A stretch of DNA of 64,000 nt, taken from NCBI GenBank assembly GCA_023435565.1, contig JAEYRN010000103.1, forward strand, positions 62,001 through 126,000, written 5' to 3'. The first letter of the stretch is position 1, and each line of letters begins with the position of its first letter. Shown here piece after piece: positions 36,300 to 44,676 of this stretch. Source of the stretch: Bacillota bacterium. Its GTDB lineage: Bacteria; Bacillota; UBA4882; UBA8346. Position numbers and translations under genes: made by a program. Under the pieces are notes generated by a model. That model was given only the letters and a program-made list of their open reading frames with translations. It searched no databases and was not told where the DNA came from.

Positions 36300-37574
36300 A
36301 TGATTAAAATGAAGTCATATAAAAATTTTAGCTGGATCCTAAGCCTGGTATTATTATTATTCCTATCAGGGATCGCTTTGGCCGATTCGTCGATGGTGAA
36401 CATTGAAGCGACTGAAGTGATTAAACGGGACAAATTTGTGGGCGCTCAAAGCCTAAGAAATAATGGAACAATCGAAGGAGATTTATTCTTCGGCGCTAAA
36501 GATATTCGATCTACCGGACCCGTAACCGGCGACATTATCGGCGCTGGTTCGGAAATAGTCATCAACGGTCCGGTCCTGGGTAACGTTAGAGTGGTGGGAA
36601 GCAACATCAATCTTGATGGTAAAATAGGAAAAAATGTTAATGTATTCGGTGGAGTAATCAATATTACCAAAGATTCGGAAATCGGAGGCAATTTGCTGGT
36701 ATTTGGCGGTCAGATAAGTATTGACGGTAAAGTTAAAGGATACACTCACATCGGAGGCCAAAACATCGTCTTAAAAGGTGAGTTCTTCGGAGATGTGGAT
36801 GTCAATACGGATTTTGACCATCATATGGATGAAGATTTTGATAAAGATTCGGATGAAGTAGCGACCCTAAAGGTGCTGCCTGGTACAGTCATTCATGGTC
36901 GGTTAAAATGTCGCGGAATAGAGCTCAATATTGAAAAAGGCGCGGATGTAGCAGATGTGGATTGGGTTAAACCAACGGTTAAATCCGCAGAAAAACAAAG
37001 GCGGGAGCTTACTAAGGAGGTCTGGGGTCTAATCCGATTGCTCTTTGGAACCGCCGTATATTTTCTATTCGGTTGGGCCTTTTACAAGCTTTTCCCCGCA
37101 GTGTTCCACCGTCAGGGAGAGGTGATTGCCGCTAAACCCCTAACCGTAACCGGGGTTGGTCTAATCGGTTTAGTATCAACTTTAGCCTCACTGGTGGTAT
37201 TTGTGGTCTTACTCATCTTTTCAGTATTAATAAATCCCGGTATCGGCCTAATTTTTGGAACAGCGATGACGCTTGGTTATATTCTTCTCTTCTATTTCTC
37301 CACTATTCCTGTGGCGCTCTGGTTGGGAAGCTTAATGTTAAAAAATGCCACCTGTATACCTTATCGTTTTGGGGTTGGATTAGCTACACTTACTGTTAGT
37401 CTTTTTATTCTTAAACTCCTTGCCAAACTACCCATAGTTGGGCCGGTATTCCCGGTTTTAAGATTTATAGCAGTTTTCGTTGTTATGATAATGGGTGTTG
37501 GTGCTCTTTTATATGCAATTAAAGACCTTATAACCGCAGCCCGCAAAGGCGAGCAAAAATTGATTGATGGTTAA
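36300..37574 (+). CDS. Bactofilin-like (polymer-forming) membrane protein
   Basis: 424 residues. Signal peptide or first helix 8-28 (SLVLLLFLSGIALA), then ~45-200 of short beta-helix rungs (NNGTIEGDLFFGAKDIRSTG, GPVLGNVRVVGSNINLDGKI) as in bactofilins but placed outside the cytoplasmic membrane. An acidic spacer (DHHMDEDFDKDSDE) follows, then four membrane helices and a basic tail. Third gene behind the ECF sigma/anti-sigma pair, so probably its main target or effector. A role in envelope structure or stress is inferred. Confidence 0.85.
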   Translation: MIKMKSYKNFSWILSLVLLLFLSGIALADSSMVNIEATEVIKRDKFVGAQSLRNNGTIEGDLFFGAKDIRSTGPVTGDIIGAGSEIVINGPVLGNVRVVGSNINLDGKIGKNVNVFGGVINITKDSEIGGNLLVFGGQISIDGKVKGYTHIGGQNIVLKGEFFGDVDVNTDFDHHMDEDFDKDSDEVATLKVLPGTVIHGRLKCRGIELNIEKGADVADVDWVKPTVKSAEKQRRELTKEVWGLIRLLFGTAVYFLFGWAFYKLFPAVFHRQGEVIAAKPLTVTGVGLIGLVSTLASLVVFVVLLIFSVLINPGIGLIFGTAMTLGYILLFYFSTIPVALWLGSLMLKNATCIPYRFGVGLATLTVSLFILKLLAKLPIVGPVFPVLRFIAVFVVMIMGVGALLYAIKDLITAARKGEQKLIDG

Positions 37575-37588
37575 TCTACAGTAAATTG

Positions 37589-37619
37589 AAGAAGAGGGCT
37601 GGCTATCGGTCCTCTTCTT
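37589..37619 (+). terminator. Hairpin after the sigma-factor operon
   Basis: AAGAAGAGG/CCTCTTCTT, nine pairs, without a strong T-run. Probable terminator between the bactofilin-like gene and the flavodoxin gene. Confidence 0.55.
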
Positions 37620-37666
37620 ATGTTATACTATAAAATGGAATTCTCCAAAATATAGGAGGAAAGATT

Positions 37667-38131
37667 ATGAATATCGGCATTATCATTCATTCCCAGTCCG
37701 GTCACACCTACTCCGTCGCCTTAAAACTTCAAGAAAAGCTTTCCTTAGCCGGACATAAAGTGGTCATCGAACGATTGAAACCCGTCGGCGATGTACATCC
37801 GGGCGTTAAGAATCTCCGTATCGAGACTCTTCCCGAGTTAGATAAATATCAAGGTCTGGTCTTTGCCGCTCCGGTTTGGGCTTTTTCCGTTTCCCCGGTT
37901 TTAGCGTCCTATTTGGAGCAGCTCTCTTCGTTAAATAGTAAAAAAATTGCCTCCTTCGTAACCATGGGCTTTCCTTTTGCCTGGATGGGCGGAAATCGGG
38001 CAATTAATCAAATAATAAAAACTTGTCGTTCCAAAGGCGGAACATTATCGGTAGCATCGGTAATCACACTTTCGGGTAATAATAAGAAAGCCGTTAATAG
38101 GATGATTGAAGAACTGAACGGGGTTTTTTAA
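37667..38131 (+). CDS. Flavodoxin-family protein
   Basis: 154 residues. The FMN phosphate-binding loop reads HSQSGHTYSVA near residue 8. The 60s and 90s loops follow with VFAAPVWAFSVSP and TMGFPFAWMGGNRAI. This is a short-chain flavodoxin-like fold that may act as an electron carrier or NAD(P)H-quinone reductase; the partner is not evident. ATG behind AGGAGG, monocistronic between two hairpins. Confidence 0.85.
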   Translation: MNIGIIIHSQSGHTYSVALKLQEKLSLAGHKVVIERLKPVGDVHPGVKNLRIETLPELDKYQGLVFAAPVWAFSVSPVLASYLEQLSSLNSKKIASFVTMGFPFAWMGGNRAINQIIKTCRSKGGTLSVASVITLSGNNKKAVNRMIEELNGVF

Positions 38132-38165
38132 ATACCGTTTTTTTATCCCTTAACAGAGTATAATA

Positions 38166-38203
38166 AAAAGACCTTTGCGCAAATCTAAGCACAGGGGTCT
38201 TTT
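38166..38203 (+). terminator. Intrinsic terminator after the flavodoxin gene
   Basis: AAAAGACCTTTG/CAGGGGTCTTTT (with G-T pairs), then GTATTTTC. The remaining spacer to 38335 shows only TGATAA-12-TTATCA at 38293-38316. Confidence 0.75.
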
Positions 38204-38335
38204 GTATTTTCAACGCAAAATTTCACAAATTAAATAGCATTTAATATAGCGAACCTAATTTTATGTAATAAGGATGAATATACAATCAGTAATGATAAGT
38301 TTTTCAATCATTATCAATCGATAAATCTCCATGAC

Positions 38336-39055
38336 TTGAGGGAGATTAAGAAAAACAAGATGAAGGGAATCTTTGATTCCCTTGCCCATAACTATGATTT
38401 AGCCAATACCATTATGAGTTTGGGAGTGCATCATTACTGGCGGAGGTTTGCGGTAGCTCGGACCGGTTTGAAAACGGGAGGAACAGCACTGGACCTCTGT
38501 TGTGGCACTGGAATAATAACCGCTGATCTAGCAAAGTATATCGGTCCTACCGGACGAGTTATCGGAATGGATCTATCTAGGGAAATGCTGGCAGTGGCCA
38601 GACAACGTTTGAATAAACAGAGCTTATCCGGTCGGGTCAAACTGCTTCAGGGTAATGTTGCCCAACTACCTTTTCCAGCTGGATCTTTTGATTGCGTAAC
38701 TATTGGATATGGCTTAAGAAATGTGCATGATCCGGAACCGGTTTTAAAAGAAAGCCGTCGGGTATTAAAACCCGGCGGCATAATAGTGGCCATTGAATCC
38801 TCTAAACCAACGCTTCCGATATTCCGGACGGCCTATTACACTTACCTGAAACATTGGGTTCCGCTAATAGGGAAACTTATCTGTCGCAATGAATTCGCAT
38901 ACTGTTATTTATGTGATTCGATTATGGATTTTCCCGCCCCTTCGAAAATAGCTGATATGTTTCGTCGAGTTGGATTCGGCGAAGTACGGTATTCCTTACT
39001 AACCCTGGGAATAATTGCGGTATTTGTTGGGAGGAAAAATATTTGCCCTACCTGA
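38336..39055 (+). CDS. ubiE: UbiE/MenG demethylmenaquinone methyltransferase
   Basis: Last methylation of menaquinone. 239 residues: IFDSLAHNYDLANTIMSLG, SAM-binding LDLCCGTGIITADL, GMDLSREMLAVAR, VTIGYGLRNVHDPEPVLKESRRVLKPGG. The start is uncertain: TTG at 38336 has no clear ribosome site, and the ATG eight codons on has GAGGGAG 14 bases ahead. Convergent with thrC. It suggests menaquinone use, although no menaquinone operon is in the window. Confidence 0.9.
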   Translation: MREIKKNKMKGIFDSLAHNYDLANTIMSLGVHHYWRRFAVARTGLKTGGTALDLCCGTGIITADLAKYIGPTGRVIGMDLSREMLAVARQRLNKQSLSGRVKLLQGNVAQLPFPAGSFDCVTIGYGLRNVHDPEPVLKESRRVLKPGGIIVAIESSKPTLPIFRTAYYTYLKHWVPLIGKLICRNEFAYCYLCDSIMDFPAPSKIADMFRRVGFGEVRYSLLTLGIIAVFVGRKNICPT

Positions 39056-39092
39056 AGATTATCTTTCCAACCTGTTCGATATATATCGATAC

Positions 39093-40595
39093 CTATAGTT
39101 TTAATATTTCCTTCACTACTTGGGGCATGTCTTCTCTTGAACAGACACTCCTGTGCCGGACTTCCTTTCGATCCAGTCCACGTAGACCCGCCGGAATCTC
39201 CCTTGCGGAAATTTCTTTGAGCTTTTCGAGCAACTCAAATTCACTTCTATCTTGAACTGCCTTTTCGCCTAAAATTGCCTGGACCACACTCCGGTTAAAC
39301 TTAAACGGGCTAGCGGTTGATACCAACAACATCGGTAATGTATCGCCTGTTTCATGCCGGTACCGGTCGGAAACTGCTTTACCCACAGCAGTATGGGGGT
39401 CCATTACATAACGGCTCTCTTGGTAAACCCGTCCAATCGTTTTTATAGTCTCATTTTCATCGGCAAATCCGCCATAGAATAGGGATTTTATTTGTGTTTC
39501 CGTTTCCCGGTCTACCCGATAACCTCCTTGGGATTTCAACTCCTGCATCCAATCTCCTACCCGCAAGGGATCTTTGCCGGACAGATAAAATAAAAGTCTT
39601 TCTAAGTTACTGGAGATTAAAATATCCATTGACGGTGAAATAGTAGTATAAAAAGACCGGTTTCGATTATAAACTCCGGTATTGATAAAATCAGTCAAGA
39701 CATTGTTTGAATTGGATGCGCAAATCATCCGAGCAATCGGTAACCCCATTTCCTTAGCAAAATAACCGGCTAAAATGTTGCCGAAATTCCCTGTCGGCAC
39801 CGTAACATTAATGGGTTCACCCGCTTTGACCACTCCCCGGCGGCACAAATCCAGATATCCGTAAAAATAATAGACAATTTGAGGGGCCAATCTTCCCCAG
39901 TTTATCGAATTGGCTGAAGAAAACGACATCTGCTTCGCAGCAAGTTCCTTTATAATAGCGGCGTCGGTAAAGATCGTTTTCACTCCATTTTGGGCGTCGT
40001 CAAAATTACCTTTTACGCCTACCACCCCAGTATTAAACCCTTCTTGAGTGGTCATCTGAAGTTTTTGGATTTGACTTACCCCTTCTTCGGGAAAAAAGAC
40101 GATAATTCGGGTACCCGGAATATCTTTAAATCCTTCTAAAGCAGCTTTCCCTGTGTCGCCAGAAGTTGCCACTAGAATTATTATCTCGTTATTGTCCCCG
40201 GCAATTTCCCCGGCCTTAGTCATTAAGTAGGGCAAAAGTTGTAGGGCCACATCCTTAAAAGCGCACGTCGGTCCATGGAATAATTCCAAGATGTATTCTC
40301 GCTCCGACAATTGTACTACCGGCGTCACCTCAGGGACGCAGAATTTTACCGGATAAGAATAAGCGGCACTAGTCATTGTTTGAAGTTCACCCTGCTTATA
40401 GTCGGTCAAATACAAGGCCAATATTTTGGTTGCAAGTTCTTGATATCCTAGTCCAGCCATCCCTTGAATATCAACCTGGGAGAGACTTGGAATTGATTCT
40501 GGGGTAAATAACCCGCCGTCCGGAGCGATTCCGGTACGGATCGCTTCTGCTGATTTGGCTTCCCTAATATTCCCTCTGGTACTGAGATAGTTCAT
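39093..40595 (-). CDS. thrC: Threonine synthase
   Basis: PLP-dependent conversion of O-phosphohomoserine to threonine. 500 residues, the longer bacterial/fungal-type enzyme: N-terminal TRGNIREAKSAEAI and APDGGLFTP, the PLP lysine in PTCAFKDVALQ, VATSGDTGKAAL, VGVKGNFDDAQNGVK, SSANSINWGRLAPQ and PTGNFGNILAGYFA. ATG chosen behind GGAGGCGG. Stands alone and convergent to ubiE; TCGATATATATCGA between them (39077-39090) is a perfect palindrome. Confidence 0.96.
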   Translation of the reverse strand: MNYLSTRGNIREAKSAEAIRTGIAPDGGLFTPESIPSLSQVDIQGMAGLGYQELATKILALYLTDYKQGELQTMTSAAYSYPVKFCVPEVTPVVQLSEREYILELFHGPTCAFKDVALQLLPYLMTKAGEIAGDNNEIIILVATSGDTGKAALEGFKDIPGTRIIVFFPEEGVSQIQKLQMTTQEGFNTGVVGVKGNFDDAQNGVKTIFTDAAIIKELAAKQMSFSSANSINWGRLAPQIVYYFYGYLDLCRRGVVKAGEPINVTVPTGNFGNILAGYFAKEMGLPIARMICASNSNNVLTDFINTGVYNRNRSFYTTISPSMDILISSNLERLLFYLSGKDPLRVGDWMQELKSQGGYRVDRETETQIKSLFYGGFADENETIKTIGRVYQESRYVMDPHTAVGKAVSDRYRHETGDTLPMLLVSTASPFKFNRSVVQAILGEKAVQDRSEFELLEKLKEISAREIPAGLRGLDRKEVRHRSVCSREDMPQVVKEILKL

Positions 40596-40769
40596 CTCCG
40601 CCTCCAATTAAATCTTCATGTGAAATATATAATACCATAGAATCACTAAATTTGGCAAAATGTTTATCGAGTTTTCTAATTATAACATAAATTTTACCTG
40701 GCCTTTATTTATTTAAAACATGAATCTGCTATTATTATCATGGGCAAAAATTTGAAAAGGAGGCTTAAA

Positions 40770-41024
40770 ATGCTTACTAAGGACCCAACTGAAAAAATGG
40801 CTTACCATTTAATGCGTGATAAAAAATGTTCTTTTCATTTCGGAGAAATCTCCCTTGGGGTAAAAAACTTACTCGACGCTATCAAACAAATGGGATATGT
40901 TGTTCACCTAAACAGTTCGCAAAAGGAACTCCAGCTAATAAGCAAGCAGGAATGTGACTTAATGGGTATCAAATTTGAACATCAAGTCTGCGAGCCTGGA
41001 AATATTAACTCTAATTTCCATTAG
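40770..41024 (+). CDS. Hypothetical protein, 84 residues
   Basis: MLTKDPTEKMAYHLMRDKKC and onward; ATG behind AAAAGGAGG at good spacing. Mixed alpha/beta, with Cys and His scattered and no membrane segment or clear metal motif. Monocistronic, followed by a strong terminator. No family recognised. An in-frame ATG ten codons upstream has no ribosome site. Confidence 0.65.
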   Translation: MLTKDPTEKMAYHLMRDKKCSFHFGEISLGVKNLLDAIKQMGYVVHLNSSQKELQLISKQECDLMGIKFEHQVCEPGNINSNFH

Positions 41025-41064
41025 TGAATCGTTGGAGGTTGGACACAATGCAAAGTCCCTTTAT

Positions 41065-41109
41065 TATAAAAAACCCGTCTCTTCACCAGTTATGAAGACG
41101 GGTTTTATA
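41065..41109 (+). terminator. Intrinsic terminator
   Basis: TATAAAAAACCCGTC with inner TTCA pairs to TGAA and GACGGGTTTTATA. Symmetric A and T runs, so it can serve both the small plus gene and the convergent DUF1015 gene. Confidence 0.85.
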
Positions 41110-41204
41110 ATTTGGCTTAGTAATTGTAAATTTAATAAATCCGTAAAATTTTGCTTTAGAAAAGATCTTTTTATCAATTTTTTTTAATTCTTCGAAAAAT
41201 CCTC

Positions 41205-42560
41205 CTAACCGATTCTCCGGCATTCAAGATAAAAACGTTTCTCTTCCGCTTCTCCCATTGAAAAACTTTTTCGCGGCAAAACACCGTCCCGGATTACCGT
41301 TTTAAACAAAGCGCTTTTCGCCAACGCCGGTAAGTAGAATCCTATATTTCCAGGTTTGGAACCAAGCTTTTGTACCACTTCATTACCGTGAATATAATCA
41401 ATCTCTGTTTCAGTATGTTGTTTAAGCCAGTCATCAAGGAATGATTGGAGCGTACCAACCTCCAAATCGGATTTTGGATTAGCGATTGTTACAATTCCAC
41501 ATCCTTCATCATTAACAAACCCGATCTTATGCTGGTTTTCACTCTGGTTTCGTCCCTTTTTAAATTCTATCTCCATTGCCTGCCGGTCTGCGTATCTTAC
41601 CTGATTAATTTCTCCTCCAAAGTAAGCTTTCATAGCTCCAAATAGATCTTCGGAGGAAACTCCGAACAACACCCGGTGAATCGGTTCAAACTGAAGGCCG
41701 AGATCATGGATGTTTATAATTTCAACCAAGGCATATCGAGCCGGATGGTTATCAAGGTCAACTTGTGATTGTTGTTTCATTTTTTCCCAAACAGCCTTTG
41801 CTGTAGCCAAAGAATGATTGCCATCTCCTACCGCAAATAGTAAAACCGGTTCATTAGCAACGCCGTATTTCCTGTTAAACCGAACCGGTTCGGCTAAATT
41901 GGCAAGCCCTTGATAAATTCCTTCCAAAATTCTTTCTTCCCTGACAAAATATCCTTTAATATGACCACCGTTCATCATCAATTTGGTATCATACAATGGC
42001 TCAAACTGCTCCGTTTGAACCGCCAAAGGTTCAATCACCCGACAGTCAGGATCATCGATTAAGAGCATAATGTGAGGTAATTCCAGGGGAGCGCCCTCCC
42101 GGATTTTGACCCGAGGCGGGATCCGTTCCAGAACAGTCCCCTCCGTAGCCCGAATTAAAGTTTCCGCTCCACGATTGTAATCATAGTTTTCCAAATCAAT
42201 AGCCACTATCAGCCCTCTCCGGGATGGTCCATGGCTGGTTTGCCGCTCTATATATATAAAACCGTCCCCCCGGGAAGTGATCACGTTTTGTTCGAGGTAA
42301 CGGCCCATTTCACGGTGAATTCGGGCAATACGTTCTGTTTCATTACCTTTACCCAAATAGACTTCGGGAAAGACCAAATTTAAGGTTGAAGGAACGTCCC
42401 CTACTAACCGGGTTACTTCCTCCCAATAATCCGGTTCCGAAGTATACTGATCGCAAGCAACCACCGCCCATTTAAAAAGGTCAACCTCTTTTTGCGGCAA
42501 TAATACCTCAGGAACCTTTATTCCCAATTTTAAAAACTTTTCATTCAACAAATTGATCAC
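41205..42560 (-). CDS. DUF1015-family protein
   Basis: 451 residues of the widespread DUF1015 family, function unproven. Landmarks: VVACDQYTSEPDYWEEV, RGLIVAIDLENYDYN, IRATEGTVLERIPPRVKIREGAPLE-type stretch, LLIDDP and VGDGNHSLATAKAVWE. The last, with conserved GDGNHS, is the hallmark. It lies 17 bases downstream of trpS on the same strand. In many Firmicutes the family sits near serine-metabolism genes, which is not so here. Confidence 0.88.
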   Translation of the reverse strand: MINLLNEKFLKLGIKVPEVLLPQKEVDLFKWAVVACDQYTSEPDYWEEVTRLVGDVPSTLNLVFPEVYLGKGNETERIARIHREMGRYLEQNVITSRGDGFIYIERQTSHGPSRRGLIVAIDLENYDYNRGAETLIRATEGTVLERIPPRVKIREGAPLELPHIMLLIDDPDCRVIEPLAVQTEQFEPLYDTKLMMNGGHIKGYFVREERILEGIYQGLANLAEPVRFNRKYGVANEPVLLFAVGDGNHSLATAKAVWEKMKQQSQVDLDNHPARYALVEIINIHDLGLQFEPIHRVLFGVSSEDLFGAMKAYFGGEINQVRYADRQAMEIEFKKGRNQSENQHKIGFVNDEGCGIVTIANPKSDLEVGTLQSFLDDWLKQHTETEIDYIHGNEVVQKLGSKPGNIGFYLPALAKSALFKTVIRDGVLPRKSFSMGEAEEKRFYLECRRIG

Positions 42561-42577
42561 CTAACAATTATAATTAT

Positions 42578-43552
42578 TTATCGATAATAATCAACGCCCA
42601 CATTATGCCTGGCCAAATCCAAATATTTTGTGATAACGGCTCGAGCTTTCTCTGCTCCCCTTTTCATAACCTCATTAACGTCATCCTTACTAATTTGGGC
42701 TCGTTTTTCTCGGTAAGGAGCAAAATAATCCCATATAACGCCAAGAAGCTCCTTTTTGACATCTCCATACTTTAACCCTGGAGTCAGGAAACGGTCTTTA
42801 AGCTCTTCTTTACCTTTCTCGTCAAGGAACAAGGAATATAAGGAAAATAAAATATTCCCTTCGATTGGTTTTGGCTCATTTACCGGTGTCGAGTCGGTTT
42901 TGAGAGTCATTATCTTTTGTTTTAAAGAAGCTTCATCGGTAAAAATTTCAATAGTATTACCGTAAGACTTCGACATCTTTTGACCGTCCAGGCCGGGAAT
43001 TGTCGCCAAATTTTCTTCAATATCCTCATCCGGTATAATAAACGTTTCCCCATAAGTATTGTTAAAACGGGCTGCAATATCTCTGGCAATTTCTAAGTGT
43101 TGTTTCTGATCTTTTCCCACAGGGACTAGGTTGGCGCCATAACCTAAAATATCGGCGGCCATCAATACCGGATAAGTAAACAGACCATTGCTGGCCGGAA
43201 TTCCCTTGGCCAGTTTATCTTTATAAGAATGGCTTCTCTCTAGTAAACCCACTCCGGTAACATTGCTTAAAAACCAAGTTAACTCAGTTACTTCCGGCAC
43301 ATCCGACTGAACCCAGAAGATTGACTTCTCAGGGTCAAGTCCCAAAGCAAGAAAGTCTCTAACAGCCTCACAAGTTTGGTGACGCAATTTAGCAGCATCA
43401 AACACTGACGTTAAGGCATGAAAATTAACAATAAAACAGAAAAGTTCATGGTTTTTTTGATATTCAATCATCCTTTTCATCATCCCGAAGTAATTCCCCA
43501 GATGAAGATTACCGGATGGTTGAATTCCGGACAATACACGCATTTTCGGCAC
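42578..43552 (-). CDS. trpS: Tryptophanyl-tRNA synthetase
   Basis: Class I synthetase, 324 residues. HIGH-like motif SGNLHLGNYFG near residue 13, KMSKS in GQKMSKSYGN, and the Trp-binding segments FSIVNFHALT-like FIVNFHALTS and VPVGKDQKQHLE. No tryptophan T-box: the spacer to pyrF is only ~97 bases. Confidence 0.97.
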   Translation of the reverse strand: MPKMRVLSGIQPSGNLHLGNYFGMMKRMIEYQKNHELFCFIVNFHALTSVFDAAKLRHQTCEAVRDFLALGLDPEKSIFWVQSDVPEVTELTWFLSNVTGVGLLERSHSYKDKLAKGIPASNGLFTYPVLMAADILGYGANLVPVGKDQKQHLEIARDIAARFNNTYGETFIIPDEDIEENLATIPGLDGQKMSKSYGNTIEIFTDEASLKQKIMTLKTDSTPVNEPKPIEGNILFSLYSLFLDEKGKEELKDRFLTPGLKYGDVKKELLGVIWDYFAPYREKRAQISKDDVNEVMKRGAEKARAVITKYLDLARHNVGVDYYR

Positions 43553-43649
43553 CCTTTCTTTTTATAGGAATTGCATTGATAATTGGTGATATTTAATTAA
43601 TTATTACCGAGAACGGATTATTTTTCAAGTGTTTTCCGATTGTAACGTA

Positions 43650-44489
43650 TCATTTCATATTTCTTCGTATAATCTCTTGGATGGATTCGTTTAATATTAT
43701 AGCTTCTCTGGCAGCGGCTTCTGTAAAATCCGGGCCAGTAGAAGCGTAAATAATACTTCGGGATGCATTAATAATAATTCCGTTCCCATTTTGATTCAAA
43801 CCACTAATAACGGTCCGCTCCAAGTCTCCCCCTTGCGCCCCAATACCGGGAATTAAAAAAGGAAGATTTACTGCTAGTTTACGTACTTCCGCCAATTGCT
43901 CCGGATAGGTGGCTCCCAAAACCAAACCACAGTTTCCGTTATGATTCCAGTTAGTATTAACCTCAGCTGCAACTATTTTAAATAAATCACGACCATTTAT
44001 TTTTAATTCTTGAAACTCAGCCGCGCCAGGGTTTGAAGTATGACAAAGCACAAATACTCCGTGATCCCGGTCCTCCAAAAACGGCGCCAAGGCTTCCCGC
44101 CCCAAATAAGGGTGGACTGTAATAGCATGGGCTTGAAAAACCTCAAAGGCCGCTTTCACATATCCTATATTGGTATTGCCGATATCTGCCCGTTTAGCGT
44201 CGAGAATTATTAAATGGTTAGGATACGTTTTCCTAATGAAATCATTGGTCCGTATTAAGGCATCCATCCCAGCTAATCCATAGCCTTCGTAAAAAGCGCT
44301 ATTTGGTTTAAAAGCAGCGCAATGATCAGCCGTAGCTTCCACTATTGATCGGTTAAACTGAAAAAGCCCTTCGGCAACAGATAGTTTTTGTAACTTCTCG
44401 GGAAGTTTATTAAAGTCAACATCAAGTCCGACACATAAAAAACGCTGGCGGCCCCATTGGTATTTTAAAATTTCCGAAAAATTGTCCAT
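43650..44489 (-). CDS. pyrF: Orotidine 5'-phosphate decarboxylase (type 2)
   Basis: Last step of UMP synthesis. 279 residues, longer than type 1 (~230), with the type 2 signatures FLCVGLDVD, FKPNSAFYEGYG, catalytic ILDAKRADIGNT, VHPYLGREAL and PGIGAQGGD. Start ATG of MDNFSEIL behind AAAAGGAGATCGAGT; the frame upstream is open for 12 codons without support. Isolated from other pyr genes. Confidence 0.95.
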   Translation of the reverse strand: MDNFSEILKYQWGRQRFLCVGLDVDFNKLPEKLQKLSVAEGLFQFNRSIVEATADHCAAFKPNSAFYEGYGLAGMDALIRTNDFIRKTYPNHLIILDAKRADIGNTNIGYVKAAFEVFQAHAITVHPYLGREALAPFLEDRDHGVFVLCHTSNPGAAEFQELKINGRDLFKIVAAEVNTNWNHNGNCGLVLGATYPEQLAEVRKLAVNLPFLIPGIGAQGGDLERTVISGLNQNGNGIIINASRSIIYASTGPDFTEAAAREAIILNESIQEIIRRNMK

Positions 44490-44608
44490 ACTCGATCTCC
44501 TTTTAAGTAACATAGTAGTACCCAAACTTAACTAAGCAGTTTATCTTATTGCTGTTCATAAGTTTTATAAACAAACTAACCAATGAATATTCGTCGTATC
44601 TAACCCAC

Positions 44609-44633
44609 ATCCTCCCGGAAGAGGATATTTTTG
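44609..44633 (+). other. Small leader hairpin before the UPF0182 gene
   Basis: ATCCTC-CCGGAA-GAGGAT followed by ATTTTTG, ~45 bases upstream of the start. It looks like a weak terminator or attenuator on the plus strand, though no plus-strand gene precedes it. Confidence 0.35.
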
Positions 44634-44676
44634 TTTCAATCGAGAATTAAAACTTTAATACAAAGGAGTGATTTAA

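Noticed and set aside
38293..38316. Possible Fur box (TGATAA-12-TTATCA) before ubiE
   Set aside because: It matches the Fur consensus only at the outer half-sites, and no iron-related gene follows.
40975..41187. 70-codon plus-strand ORF
   Set aside because: It overlaps the end of the 84-residue gene and reads straight through the terminator hairpin at 41065-41109.
9231..44676. T-box riboswitches before asnA, hisS, thrC or trpS
   Set aside because: The leaders are too short or filled with repeats, and no T-box sequence (TGGNACCGCG-like) was found.
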